The position numbers and the translations under genes are program-made. 64,000 nt of DNA from Tritrichomonas musculus (lineage: Eukaryota > Parabasalia > Tritrichomonadida > Tritrichomonadidae): the NCBI GenBank assembly GCA_039105265.1, contig JAPFFF010000050.1, forward strand, positions 744,001-808,000, in the 5' to 3' direction. Under the pieces are notes generated by a model. The model searched no databases, was not told the origin of the DNA, and saw only the letters and a program-made list of their open reading frames with translations. This document shows positions 1-11,254 of this stretch, piece by piece (position 1 is the stretch's first letter; the number at the start of each line of letters is the position of its first letter).

Positions 1-62
1 AAATGTAGATATACAATGCAATTCTTAAATAAGCCATAACATTAGTGTTTTTTTATAACCAA

Positions 63-488
63 ATGGGTAAAGTGGAAGAACAACAAAACATACAAACAAA
101 TAACAAAAATGCTTCGCAAAATAATATTACCGAAGAAGAATTTCGAGATGAACTTAACAAAATTTGTGCTTATAGAACGAATATGTCCCAAAAACGAAGA
201 GCTAATTGGAATGCTTATATGCGAAAATGCAATGCAAGAAAGAAAGTGGAATGCGAACAAAAAGATAAGGAAACAAGCCTACAATTTAACAAATCTTATA
301 AATCGTACGATAAAGAGGATGTTAACAAAAGTTTATCGGATTGTATTATTGTTCTAACAGCGATTTTAAACAGAAATATAGAACGTATACCACAATATCG
401 AATAGACCAAATTAATACAGAAGCGAATAATCGAGATATGTTGGATTATATTAGAGCTCTAATGGATACAATAAAGAAATTATTGTAA
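63..488 (+). CDS. Unrecognised lysine/asparagine-rich small protein (about 141 aa)
   Basis: The open frame runs upstream of this point, but the first ATG gives MGKVEEQQN. The product is hydrophilic, with no signal peptide or membrane segment. The middle is rich in K, R and N (around MSQKRRANWNAY), and the C-terminal third looks helical and ends ...DYIRALMDTIKKLL. I do not recognise the family. The C-terminal DxxDYI-type segment loosely resembles the end of another unrecognised frame at 56341-56575, and both loci pair a plus-strand helical protein with small opposite-strand frames. They could derive from one kind of multi-gene element, but no hallmark gene is visible. Codon use is ordinary for the window. 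Confidence 0.5.
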   Translation: MGKVEEQQNIQTNNKNASQNNITEEEFRDELNKICAYRTNMSQKRRANWNAYMRKCNARKKVECEQKDKETSLQFNKSYKSYDKEDVNKSLSDCIIVLTAILNRNIERIPQYRIDQINTEANNRDMLDYIRALMDTIKKLL

Positions 489-548
489 ATTTTTTTGTAT
501 AATTTGTTTTACTAATTAGATTGTGTATACAAAACTTTGGGTTGTCTG

Positions 549-581
549 GCTCGACTACGTCGGCGGAGCCGCTGCGCGAGC
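549..581. other. Isolated GC-rich hairpin island
   Basis: A GC-rich patch in otherwise AT-rich DNA. It holds a small stem CGGC-GGA-GCCG (561-571) inside an outer GCTCG...CGAGC pairing (549-553 with 577-581). It lies between two small convergent frames. It may be an element terminus or a structured 3' signal. The pairing is seen in the sequence; any function is not known. Confidence 0.4.
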
Positions 582-650
582 TAATCGATTTGCTAATTAG
601 TTGTTTAATTAGATTGTCTAAATTAATTTATAAAATTATTTATTAAATAA

Positions 651-770
651 TTACCGTAGAACTTCGTTTCGCACTTTTCGTTGGGACCCTTTATGATTAT
701 TAATATCATTAATAAATTCAATAATCTGGCTATTAGTAAAACCTAAAAATGAATTTTGGTTGAAAGCCAT
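651..770 (-). CDS. Possible 39-aa small protein
   Basis: An ATG-initiated frame encoding MAFNQNSFLGFTNSQ and ending in a basic ...RKVRNEVLR tail before TAA. Its composition is protein-like rather than the poly-F or poly-K of random AT-rich frames. It converges on the unrecognised gene at 63-488 and may be part of the same unit or the remains of a longer gene. No family is recognised and the coding status is unproven. Confidence 0.25.
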   Translation of the reverse strand: MAFNQNSFLGFTNSQIIEFINDINNHKGSQRKVRNEVLR

Positions 771-1055
771 TTATCAAAAATAAAAAGGTGGGAAAAAATA
801 AGTTTGAAAAAAGGGGTAGAATAGATATAACACTTTTAAGGTGAAGTGACCATCACAGTATTCAAAAATAAGAACTTTTTGATAAATGTAATAAGAACTT
901 TTTGTGAAATTAAATTTTGGATCTAAAATTATTTGGAAATATAATAATACCGAAATGAAACTATTATGGAATATAGCGACATAATTACCATAATATTCTT
1001 GAAGTTGCTGGTATTTTACTCTAATTTAAACTTGATATTCAAAATTGGTAATAAT

Positions 1056-1721
1056 TAAAGTGCTGCCAAAAAAGATAATCCACTTTATAACGTATTTATT
1101 TTGAATTCTTTTCAAAAAGTCGACTAGACTGGATCATCTTTTTTGGTAAAAAAAAAAAATATTAGAAAATTAAATAAAAAGTATTATTTTATTAATATTT
1201 TGTTGGATAACCATCACTTTGTATTACAGCACGAAGTCGTGAAGGAACAGAATCAATTAAATTATGAACCAAAGAGATATCAAGATTCTCCCATAAATTA
1301 TACAATAATTCAATTAATTCATTTTCGTTTTGAGGATTCAATTCTTCCACTTTTTGTTTTAAATAACTCCATAGGTTTTCTATTGGATTGATGTCAGGCG
1401 AATTACTTGGCCAATTTTCTAGCACTTTGCAATAATCAGTCAAATATTCAATGGTTGATGACGCCGTATGTTCTGTGGCGCCATCTTGCATGAGCACCCA
1501 GTTCATATGACCATATGCATCATTCATGCCACTTATTATTTATTTCGCATCACGTTTTCGTCATTGATGAAGGCATCTTGGCCTTCATTTTAAAATTTGA
1601 ATAAAAGACAATAAAAAAACAACTCATTCACAAAAATTAACCTATTTTTTTATTAATGGTCAATTAAAATTTAACCATGAAGGTGAATCTGAAGTGGATC
1701 ATCGTTTTTGGAAACACTTTA
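1056..1721 (-). mobile_element. Internally deleted Tc1/mariner element
   Basis: The terminal inverted repeats are about 30 bp: left 1056-1085 (starts TAAAGTGCTGCCAAAAAAGA) and right 1692-1721 (inverse starts TAAAGTGTTTCCAAAAACGA). TA lies at both outer edges, as expected for mariner target-site duplications. At 666 bp it is about half the usual 1.3 kb. It carries only the C-terminal part of a transposase on the minus strand. A second internal copy of the end motif (CTGGATCATC, near 1131) suggests rearrangement or a nested end. Confidence 0.8.
1192..1527 (-). pseudogene. mariner transposase, C-terminal catalytic fragment
   Basis: The translated fragment contains WVLMQDGATEHTA, then ENWPSNSPDINPIENLWSYL, the second aspartate and the final glutamate of a Tc1/mariner DDE_3 domain. 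Thirty-four residues lie between that D and E, giving a DD34E pattern. The N-terminal helix-turn-helix half and the first catalytic D are missing. Stops lie upstream in the same region, and the element ends are close by. It is a dead copy. The family call is firm from these motifs. Confidence 0.85.
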
Positions 1722-2530
1722 ATATGGAAGTCTTCAAAAAGATATATTATCCTCAAAACTAATTCCTCAAAAAGGTAATAAAATATACAGCAAGCGCCAC
1801 TATGACCATATTAAAACCAGATTAAATAATAATATGTAATGTATTGCCAAAAAAACAGTATAAAATACGTTACTTTTATTAATGATAATAATATTGACAC
1901 AAATAGCTACTCCCTGAATTCCAAATCTAGCAGAAAATTTATAATTAAAATTATTTCGAAAACCAAACTTTCATTTAATCAACCTAAGTCTCATTTTTTT
2001 AAAAAAATAAGCTCATAAAAGAAAAATTAGATTTTTAAACAGTTGGCGTATCCTTTTAAAAGGTTTTGATTTATTATTAAATTATATTACTGAGAAACAG
2101 TCGAATAAATTTCTATAAAAACAGTTAGTTCAAATAAATTTGTACAAGCAAGATGAAAAAAATGATTAATTGAGATTTTAAAATACTACATTTAAATAAT
2201 TCTGATACCATGTTGCTATAAATTAAAAACTAAAAAAAAAACTATTCATATTTATTAAAACTTTAGGATTTTACTAGCATTTTTTTTAATATCTTACAAT
2301 ATTGTAAGATATCCTACAATATTTAAATATTTGAATTTTTTCTTAATATTTTCAAAATTTGTTAAAGATCTCACAATTTTAGTAAAATATTAATGATTCC
2401 AATATTTTTATTTTTAATCTATTAAAATATCAAATGCTCATAAAAATAATATTCAATAATTAATTTATTCATTTAAATTATTTTTAGTCTTTTCGTCTAT
2501 GTGGTATAAATTTATATTTAACTTAGGCTT

Positions 2531-2625
2531 TTAAAGTCTAAGATAATCGCTATCAAGTATTTAGATAATCGTTTGAAAGTCTAAGATAATCGCTATCGAG
2601 TATTTAGATAATCGCTTGAAAGTCT
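2531..2625 (+). repeat. Two-copy 43-bp tandem repeat
   Basis: The unit, built on AAGTCTAAGATAATCGCTAT followed by a second GATAATCG block, occurs twice with a partial third start. It lies inside the TTAA-flanked element just before its right-end tandem units. Confidence 0.6.
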
Positions 2626-2776
2626 AAAAAATAAAAGGCGCCAAAATTAAATATCATTTATCAAAAAGTTATTATTACATTTATCAAAAAGTTCGTATTA
2701 CATTTATCAAAAAGTTCTTATTACATTTATCAAAAAGTTCTTATTTTTGAATACTGTGATGGTCACTTCACCTTAA

Positions 2777-3103
2777 CAGTGTGCTATTTATCATTTCTCT
2801 TGAAAAAATTAAAATTTATAACTTGCTCTCAGATTCCTTCTGGAGCCGTATTTCAAATTTAAATCCCAAATTAACTTTCGAAAAAATTTTAAAATGAGTG
2901 TTTAGCGCTTTATGACAGGCCTTGTTCTACAACAGATTATTGAGGCCAATTATAATTTAAACCCTGTGGATAAGTTTTTCACTAATTTTCAAAATGAGGT
3001 TTTGAGCTTGGTTCCTGAGGTGGGGAGACCTGGAAAAAATATCCGACTACCAATACGGACATACTATTACTACTTTCCTCAAAAAATAATGCTGGGCAAT
3101 TAA
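2777..3103 (+). pseudogene. Fragment of an unrecognised, broken gene
   Basis: Starting right at the edge of the TTAA-flanked element, one plus frame reads as protein-like sequence: ...FWSRISNLNPKLTFEKIL..., then ...GLVLQQIIEANYNLNPVDKF and GRPGKNIRLPIRTYYYYFP. It is broken and lacks both ends, and the TTAA element may have cut it. I cannot assign a family. A transposable-element origin is possible but unproven. Confidence 0.35.
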
Positions 3104-3407
3104 GATACAATATTGACCTTAACCTCCGGGGTCCCATTTTGTATCTATTCCGTATTTATGATGATTTTAAATCTTTTTATTTATAATTTATTAAGTAAAA
3201 CCATGATTTTAAAATGAATGTTTTATAAAAAAGATTTCCACAAAAAATGATTACTCTTTCCGTTATGAAATTGAATTTTTCCGTAATCAAATTGAACTTT
3301 TCCGTTATTAAAGTGGATATTTCCCTTATAATCCCGAAAAGACTGTAATAAAATTTTGAATGGCAAAAGAAAAATTATTGAATTAATTATTATAATATTT
3401 CATATTT

Positions 3408-3520
3408 ATTTATTTAAAAAATAAATGAAGTAGCTTTTTGAAAGGAGAAGTCTTCAAAAAGCTACTTCAATTTATGTTTAATTATCTGTTTTATAACTTT
3501 TTGAGTATTTTACAAAACTG
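3408..3520 (+). repeat. Dispersed hairpin repeat, copy 1
   Basis: This segment of about 110 bp recurs in inverse orientation at 31111-31225 with few differences. It contains a strong stem, GAAGTAGCTTTTTGAA / TTCAAAAAGCTACTTC (3427-3468), and the second motif ACTTTTTGAG. The loop differs between copies (AGGAGAAGTC here, GGCTACGCC there) while the stem is kept. Confidence 0.75.
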
Positions 3521-3754
3521 CACAGGATATGAATCGCAGAGTAAAACTATTCTTTGATCAATATAATATATTCTATAAAAACCTAGTTATTTTAACACTG
3601 AGTTAATCCAATTTTTTTTAAAAAAAAAGAGAATTGAATTTGATATTGTATCTTTGAAATTAATATTTTTTATCATCTATATTAAAAATAGAGAACATGG
3701 TTTTATATCATTATTTTTTGCTTGTTGAATAGACACTTTTGTTATTGAAATAGC

Positions 3755-3935
3755 ATTACAAAGAGGAACTTCCTCTTTTTGATGATCTGTATTTTTCAAT
3801 GAAAGCAGATTCAAACTCAGGAAATTTAGTAAAAAGGAACTTCCTCGTTCTGTTATTCTGAATTTTTTCAATGAAAACAAAATAATCAATTCAGAAAAAA
3901 ACAGAAAAAGAAAGAAGAACTTCCTCTTTTTGATA
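3755..3935 (+). repeat. Three diverged repeats centred on a GGAACTTCC-type palindrome
   Basis: Three units of about 75-80 bp, each carrying AACTTCCTC followed by TTTTTGAT or a variant (near 3767, 3838 and 3917). The first has a self-complementary AAAGAGGAACTTCCTCTTT core. No credible protein is encoded. The rest of 3936-4340 is AT-rich DNA in which I see nothing. Confidence 0.5.
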
Positions 3936-4340
3936 TTTGGAACTTATTTTTCAAATAATAAATATATGCAATATTTTGTATTTTTTAACTTTAAAGCATC
4001 ACAAATTTTTTAACGTATGGTTTCTATTGGAATTTACCACCAAAATTAAAAATTGGATCCAGTTTGGTAAATTCTTGAAGAATACTTTGGTTTGTTGTTT
4101 TTTTATTTTCAAAATTAAGACGCAGAAGTACACGTAAGATAAAAAAATGGTTTTCATTAAATACATAAAATAATAATTAAAAATTGTTTTAATGATTCAA
4201 TATTTTGGCTGTTCTTTCTATTGTTCAAACAATAATATGGAATTCTCTTTTGCCTTTTTATGGAAATATTTTTTTGTCTTAATATTCATCTTTTTTTTTA
4301 ACTCAACTTTTTTTTAATTTTTAAAATAGAATTTTTGATA

Positions 4341-5419
4341 TTATTTAATATACCTTAATTTTAACTTATAATTCTTTCTCCACGCTTCAAAAAGTTCATT
4401 TTTAAAAAATTTTTCTAATAGGTTAATTAAAAAAGTCACGAAATAAAGCTGATTCAGGGTATATCGCAAATGATATATATATATCAAACAAGTAGGAAGA
4501 GTCGTCCATCCTGAAATGAAGTGTTCTGTAAGAGATTTTGGTACCAATGTTTGTTGGGAGTTCTTCCTTGATACTGAATTTTCATAAAAAGGATTTTTCA
4601 ATTCTTCTTTTGAAGAATCTGGTTTGGAGATGTTCCTTCCACATCCAAAACAGCTTTTTTCTGAACGTTCTGTTGAACCTGTGGATATGAGAATTGGTTC
4701 ATGTGTATTTCCCTCTGCATCTATAGTACATAACACTGTGAAGTCTTCTTTTTCTATGTTACCAATAACGGCAATATCTGTTGAACCTACTTTTGCTCAA
4801 GTATACTCTCCGCCCTAACAAATCCTCCAAAAAGTTTCATTACAATTAAATATTTGTATCAATGGATATTTGATGAAAATTTCTAATAATTTTAAAAAAG
4901 CATGCATTTGATCTTCATTGGCCGCAGGGCGCCTTTTTTTGTGAAACTTACGACGTGAAAATTCGTGCCTCGATCTAAAACTTCTGAGATATTTTTCGCA
5001 AAAGTGAACTTGCTTTTTGAAATCTGGATCATGTGTTTTGTAATAAAAGTCCAGTCAAATACTTCGAAAAATAGAATTATCGATTCTGATTAATTGGGAA
5101 TCTATTATCATCCTGAGAATTTCTCCTAAAGTGTTTTCCTCTTCAGGTGTTAAAAGCTTTTTTGTCTAAGATGTTTTGGAAGTCATAAAGGATCTTTGAA
5201 CAAATTCTTATTCCAGGTCCTCATAGTTGAATTAGCAAAATCATATGTTTCGCAGAATTTTCTTAGCTCAGCTAATGTTAGCTTTTGTTTTTCCACTATT
5301 TTCCATAAACCATTTGACTGGAGCTTCCTTATCAATTTAGTGTGATTTTTGTAACCATTTTGTCTAGGGTTAAGCTTGAAACGATTTAATATCTTCAAAA
5401 AAGCAGAAGGATCATCCAT
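4341..5419 (-). pseudogene. Dead pogo/Tc1-like DDE transposase
   Basis: Read on the minus strand, the N-terminal part (5183-5419, MDDPSAFLKILNRFKLNPRQ) is a helical DNA-binding-like region. After a frame change come KKLLTPEEENTLGEILRMI, a basic RRKFHKKRRPAANEDQMHAF, then FNCNETFWRICLGGEYT and IGNIEKEDFTVLCTIDAEG. This is the N-x-D-E-T ... 'test the transposase' layout of pogo/DDE_1 enzymes. The usual catalytic D in the DET motif is N, one in-frame TGA replaces the expected W after GEYT, other stops and a frameshift lie upstream, and the C-terminus is lost. No clear terminal repeats were found. Function is gone; the DDE_1-like call is fairly safe. Confidence 0.65.
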
Positions 5420-6488
5420 TACTCATCTATAAGTGAAATGAATGAACAATAAAAACCGTCTGATTGCATTTAATTTATGAACTTTTTGAAAAAAATACAA
5501 TAAGGCCAATTAAATGATCTTGATCTTACAGATATTTTGATCTTAAGAATATTTTATAACATGTTATAAAATTTTATAATAATTATGAAAACCACATTTA
5601 TTCTCATATAATATACAAATTATCTTGATGAATTGGAAACTTATAGGCCAATTTTATCTTTTTATCGTACTAAATATTTAGAATTCGTCAGGGATTCCCA
5701 TTTTTATTAATAATTTATTACAATTCCTCAGTTTGCTTTATTATTGCATTTTTAATAATTATTTACTACAAGCTTTACAATAACATGAAATATCATATTT
5801 GAATACAACAAAATATATATTTATTTAATTTTTATAGAAAAAAAAATACCTAAATAATAATATTTTTGCAAGATATGAATTTCGATATTATTCAATTACT
5901 TTTTACTTTTTCACCATATATATTTTGGGATAACATAAATATCTCAATTATAATATAAAAAAGAGATAATGAATTCAAAAAATATCTATAAATTTAGGCG
6001 AAATAGATTTCTGATCTCTATATTATTTTTATTTTTTTTCCTGAGAAAATAATTTCTCGCATTTAATATAGAATTATCTTATCAAAAACATTATTAAATT
6101 AAAAATGGTGATAATTAATTTGTTAATTAACGTTAAATAATTTCAAATAAGTGATTTTCTTATATTCTTAGAAAATAAATCAATATTTGAAGTATCAATA
6201 TTATCACGAAAATGACACGCAAATATTAATATACAAGCTATATAAAATGATAATTTGCCTTTTTCACAATATTAGATCAAATATAATTTGCATTTCTCAA
6301 TTTTAGACCGTTTTTTTTTTTTTTTTTTTTTTGTTAATGACCGTTAAGGTAGACATAAGTTTAACGGTTACAAATAGCAATTAATATTTGATAGATATTG
6401 GAAAAAAGGAGAAATGATTCTGGTTGTTTGATCCTCATGTACTTTTGTGACACAGATTCTATTTCGTTTAATAGCTATGTGATATTTT
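5420..6488. other. Non-coding AT-rich spacer
   Basis: No credible reading frame. It contains a T-tract of about 25 bases at 6309-6333 and scattered TA-rich runs. Nothing else is recognised. Confidence 0.6.
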
Positions 6489-7197
6489 TCAAAACGTTTG
6501 TATAAATAAGCCAATTTGGATTAGATTCTCGTGATATTTTCCGCCTTTGTTGAAGTTGAAGCCGAAAATTCTATTTACTATCATTAATGAGTTATTCTTG
6601 AATTCTTTAATTGCTCGGTTAAGAAGGGAACATATTTCTGTAATCATTTCAAATGATGCCGTATTAATTATACAATTTTTTAAGTAATTAGCTTTTTGTT
6701 CAAAAGATCTTTTGGGCTGATTATTTTTATAATTATAGTTGATTCTTGCTTCAATAGATAATATATTACGAGACTTTATATTTGATCCTGCTAAATTTGC
6801 ATATAACTTTCGCAATCATTACCTTTGCAATGATTATGGATTAGGAAATTATATCAATTATCTAATTTTTGAATATTATCTTGATCTTTCCCTAAACCAT
6901 ATAACATTTTGCGAAATATCGCAAAAAATTCATCAGGAGAAAAAGGGAAATAGCCGTATTCATCATTTCTTTTCTGCACAACAGCTCCACCAATATTTTT
7001 TCTTCAACATATTTTTTTATGCAATTCAAATTCATTCATAATATTTTTCGGAATGATGGTTTTTGAAATTGTGTGTATTACATTGAAAATAGTATGTTGG
7101 AAATGTCAATCATTAGATTCAAGTTCTGTGCATATATAAACACCTAATATAGTATTCATCATTCTAATTAATGCTATTCTTGTTGTAACTACCCTTA
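6489..7197 (-). pseudogene. Broken gene of unknown family
   Basis: Consecutive minus-strand stretches look coding and follow one another: VVTTRIALIRMMNTILGVYI, then IGGAVVQKRNDEYGYFPFSP with DEFFAIFRKMLYGLGKD, then RKLYANLAGSNIKSRNILSI and a long asparagine/lysine-rich helical tail ending ...LIQIGLFIQTF. Several stops and at least one frame change interrupt it. No motif identifies the family. A host gene or a larger mobile element are both possible sources. Confidence 0.4.
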
Positions 7198-7403
7198 TAT
7201 ATGGAATCTGATGTAAAAAAATAGTTTAAAAATAGGAAAGCAGCTGTAGTTTCTCATAGCGTCTTGAAAAAGGAAAAATATGCAAATATAAAAGTGAGAT
7301 TGTTTGGAATTTTTTGACATTTTTTGTTTGCTATATATAAAATTTTTAAGAAGAATTTTAAATATAATACTTGACATTTTTGTTGTTTTGCATTTTATCA
7401 CAG

Positions 7404-7595
7404 ATAATCTGCCTTTACAAAGATTATCACCTCAAGATGCTGAATTATTTTCGAGATATATGAGTTTTTTTCTTTTCTGATCACCCTTATAAGAATGCAA
7501 TTCATGTCGCAATTCATTCAATCATCATTCGAAAATATTCGCATGATATTTGCTATCCATCTAATTTAAAAAAAGAGAGAAATATGCAGGAATAA
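7404..7595 (+). pseudogene. Short broken gene fragment, unknown
   Basis: Two adjoining plus frames look protein-like: DNLPLQRLSPQDAELFSRYM, then after a frame change SDHPYKNAIHVAIHSIIIRK ending in a stop at about 7595. It has no start and no recognisable domain. It lies back to back with the broken gene at 6489-7197. The remaining 7596-8053 shows nothing recognisable. Confidence 0.25.
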
Positions 7596-8053
7596 TTTAC
7601 AATAATGACTCCAATAAAAGAAAAGATGATAAAAGAAGTGAGATTTTCATTTATTATCATTTGGTTGCCTGATTAACACGATTATTTGCTACAATTCATT
7701 TATAATTAATTCAAAATGTATAAGAAACGATATACTCCTCATATAATACATTGAATACTTGTATTCCAGATATATTTCAAGGAATTATGGTCTGTCAGTT
7801 TTGACATTACCTAAAAAGAACTCTGTTTTCGAATATTATAAGAAAAATAAAAACAGTAAAAAGATTTTAGAACAAATAAACACTCTTGATTGATTTTATA
7901 ATTCCATTTCTTGATGAATAAAATGGCGACTTTTGGCATACACTTTTTAATGAGAAAAAAACAAACCATTCAATCCTTAAGTTTGACAAATCGGCAGGTG
8001 AGACTCCTCAGCTATAGAAGCTGTTTTACAAAATCTACGGTTGTAAAAAAAAA

Positions 8054-9115
8054 TATATCAAATCGCTCAACTATTTTTTGAGAGCTTTACGTGATCGTTT
8101 TTGATCGTCCTTGAAATAATATCCATTCAAAAAGTAATCCGTTCATAAATCAACAAACAATCAAGAAAGAAAAGTATCTATTAGCACGCAAACAATAACG
8201 TCGAATACCAAATTACCAATATTTATGAATTTAGTACATATATACCAGGTACTAAATGTGAAAATTTTGACAATTTATCTGTGATCGAAAATAAATTTAC
8301 ATGATTCAAAGGATATTCATTTTATTCAGCAATTGGACAAATTTTTTCAAATGGTACCACTCTCGTTACATTTATAATCACCATATTTACGGTCATTATA
8401 TCTATTTTTTCAATGTGACTCAAAAAATAGCCAAAAAGATCTCATAACAAATAAAGACACGTCAAGCATCATAAATAAAAAATTATCCTAGATTATTTTA
8501 TTGCAATTTTGCTCATTTTTATTATGTATTATTACTCATTTTATATATTATTAAGTTTTTTGTGAAAGTAAATGGTCTTATATTTTTCAAAAAGTTCTAA
8601 ATTTGATAATATATTTGGTCATGCATTAAAAAATGAAACTTTTATCATACTACTATCTTTTAAAAAAAATAAAAAATAAAAAGGTTCATAGTTTAATTAA
8701 TCTAATACAAATGTACATTTAAGAATGTGATCTTTTAGTATAAGAGTATTTAGAGGAGAGATTGTGATTAGATGTGAACTTATTTGTACGATTACAGCTC
8801 CTCTGTAATGAATTTGTACAAATAAGATATTATTTTTTTGTCTTTAATGTCTGTAATCGTAAACTATAAAGCGTTGATTAATTGATATTCTATGATTTGT
8901 AAGTTTTTATTGACTATTTCGATAATCACGATCATTTAATATATTTTCCTGCAGCGAGTTAATAGATTTTGCGTTTCGTTGATTGTATAATAGAAGACTT
9001 TCTCTTAAATTTACTTTTGATTTATGAACAGATTGCTTTTTGATAAAAAGATGATCGGTATTTGATCGGTAAACGATCATATCCAATTCAAAAAATAGTT
9101 GAGCGATTTGATATA
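8054..9115. mobile_element. Non-autonomous element with long diverged inverted repeats (1.06 kb)
   Basis: The left end TATATCAAATCGCTCAACTA (8054-) is matched inverted by the right end, which finishes at 9115. The inverted similarity continues, diverged, for more than 100 bases: ATCAAAAAG-type and CCGTTCATAAATCAA motifs appear in both arms. No transposase frame remains. Family unknown. The ends include a TATA palindrome, so a TA target duplication is possible but cannot be proved here. Confidence 0.6.
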
Positions 9116-10701
9116 AACTAATCTAGCGCCAGAAATCTAATTTAATTTTAAACAAATATCATATGGCTAGAAATAAATGATATAAACCTCAAAGGTCCAA
9201 ACTTTAATGTTATATTTTGGAGAAACAAAGAGCCCAAGATTGATAGAAATTGTAACTCGAACTTTCTCAATTTATAGCATTCAATTATTTGAATTAAAAT
9301 TTTAAGGGCGTACGTCCAATTCAATGCTCAGAATTCAATGAGATTTCTCAAATATTTTTGATCTTTTTAGGAGTAAAAAAAGTTGAAAAATCAATTATAT
9401 TTTTGAGGAAATAAAAAGCTTTTATTGATAGATTGATGAATTATATTTCAATATCGGAATTAGTAAACGGAATTATTTCCACCTTATTTTGACTAAATTG
9501 CAAGCCAAGATCGAAGCGTTTAATGTTCGTAAGAAGATATATTGTTAAGGATATATTCATGAATAAAAATATGTTTACAATGGGAGGAAATCTTTAGCAC
9601 ATAAAATTTTAGATTTAATATTACCTAAAATAACAATTTTTTAACTTAAAAAAACTCCAATCATATTAATTTAAGGGGTGAATAATACAAGTGTTAGAAT
9701 AAAATCACAAAATCAAAAATACGTATAACAAAAAAGTTTATATATATTAATGGAGATTGATTGTATTCAAATTTGACCTTTAAAAACAATCAAATTTTTA
9801 CAAATTCTTTATCAAACATCAATAATTCTACACATCCAGAAAATATTTTGTGTGAAACCTATAAAAAACATAAAACAAATTTCTAACTGGTAATACAAAA
9901 AAAGACGATCTCCAATTATTTAAACCTAATCTAACTAATGGCTTTAGCTTTAAATTCAAGTGATACATTTTTATCCAAAGAGAAGATGATATTTTTTTTT
10001 TTATGCTATTTTAGAAACCTCATTGAAATTGATTATCAAACATACTTTCTTAATTAAAAAATAGTTGTATTTAGATATCTTATTTTTTTTAACTTCTATT
10101 TTGCTTTTTTTTTCTTGACAACTTCAAATAATCTTTCCTTTTTAAGTTATTTATAATTTTTTATCAACAAATCCAAGTATTTTTTAATGAAAATGCATAA
10201 AAGAGGGAATATTGATTTTGCTATTCAAGAATAAAAAAGATTTTTATATTTGCTTCAATTTTTCTTAAATGTTTCAATTTTTATCAATCTAAAATCATTC
10301 TTTTAATTAATTTTATTGAATATTTGAAAAGTCATTCAACTTATTCAATACAATTTGAATAGCCCAATAGGTTTTTAATAGCTCCATTGAATATTCATTG
10401 CCAGATGTATTTTTATAATCAAATGCTATTTTTGCAAATAAAAAATGATAATAGATATTTGCATTTCCTTATTTTTTCTTTTTTTTCTATTCCTAATTCA
10501 ATTGACTTCTCACAATTTTATTGCGGACTTTTGAACTTTAATTCAAGAAAATTAAATTTTGAATACTTTATTCAATCTCAAAATAAATAAATAAATAATA
10601 TTTTTAAAATATTTTCCAAAATTAATTCTGAAATAGAATTTTAATATTTATTTCATTTTGAAAAAGATAGAATTCAATAAATGACAACCATAAATACTCT
10701 G

Positions 10702-10734
<33 letters not shown>

Positions 10735-11254
10735 TATAAAATGTTATATAATATCTTTAAAATTACTTAAAATTCAAACTTACAATTTTATAATTGAAAT
10801 AATTAATTAAAAATGTATTTTAAAATATAATTTGAAACTTAATTTGATCTATTTTTTACTATAATTATTTTTATTTAGAATTTTACTTTCAATTAACGTT
10901 TTTAATTTAAAAAAAAAATCTGAAGTTATATTTTAATTATTTCGATTAAAAATAAATAAATAAACAATTATATCATATAATTAAATAAACATATACGTAT
11001 AATATTTATATAAGCATTAATTATAAAATATATCTTTTTTATTTAAATAAAAAATGATTAACTAGATTAACCAGAATTCTTTTATTATGTATTGAAATAA
11101 TCTGAGTACTGTATTTTTCTAAAGTTTATTTAAAAATATTCTGAGATTAGCGAAAAATTGAATGAATAAATAAATAATTGTATATTCAATTTAAAAGAAG
11201 ATTCATTTTACATACTATTTGAATTGAGTTAAATCTATATATTTATCAATTTAA
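9116..11254. other. Non-coding AT-rich spacer
   Basis: No supported gene in 2.1 kb. It holds poly(A/T) tracts, a (TA)n run near 10717-10738 and AT-rich low-complexity DNA. Short frames here are of phenylalanine/lysine-biased random type. Confidence 0.6.

Larger units (their letters stand above)
836..2776. mobile_element. Non-autonomous transposon with TTAA-flanked inverted repeats
   Basis: The left end reads TTAAGGTGAAGTGACC and the right end is its exact inverse, GGTCACTTCACCTTAA. The inverted match runs about 70 bases and continues into tandem 23-bp units built on AAGAACTTTTTGATAAATG: about one and a half units on the left and about four on the right. TTAA at both outer edges is the target duplication typical of piggyBac-type elements, although the GG/CC tips are not a textbook piggyBac end. 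No own transposase remains. A deleted mariner copy sits inside, so this element is the older or host insertion. The right edge abuts a broken gene fragment. Confidence 0.7.

Noticed and set aside
1143-1391. 82-codon plus-strand frame
   Set aside because: Antisense of the mariner transposase fragment, starting with a non-ATG codon.
3677-3889. 70-codon minus-strand frame
   Set aside because: It overlaps the GGAACTTCC-centred repeats and has no protein-like composition.
10387-10590. 67-codon plus-strand frame
   Set aside because: F/N/Q-biased AT-rich random frame in a non-coding spacer without homology signs.
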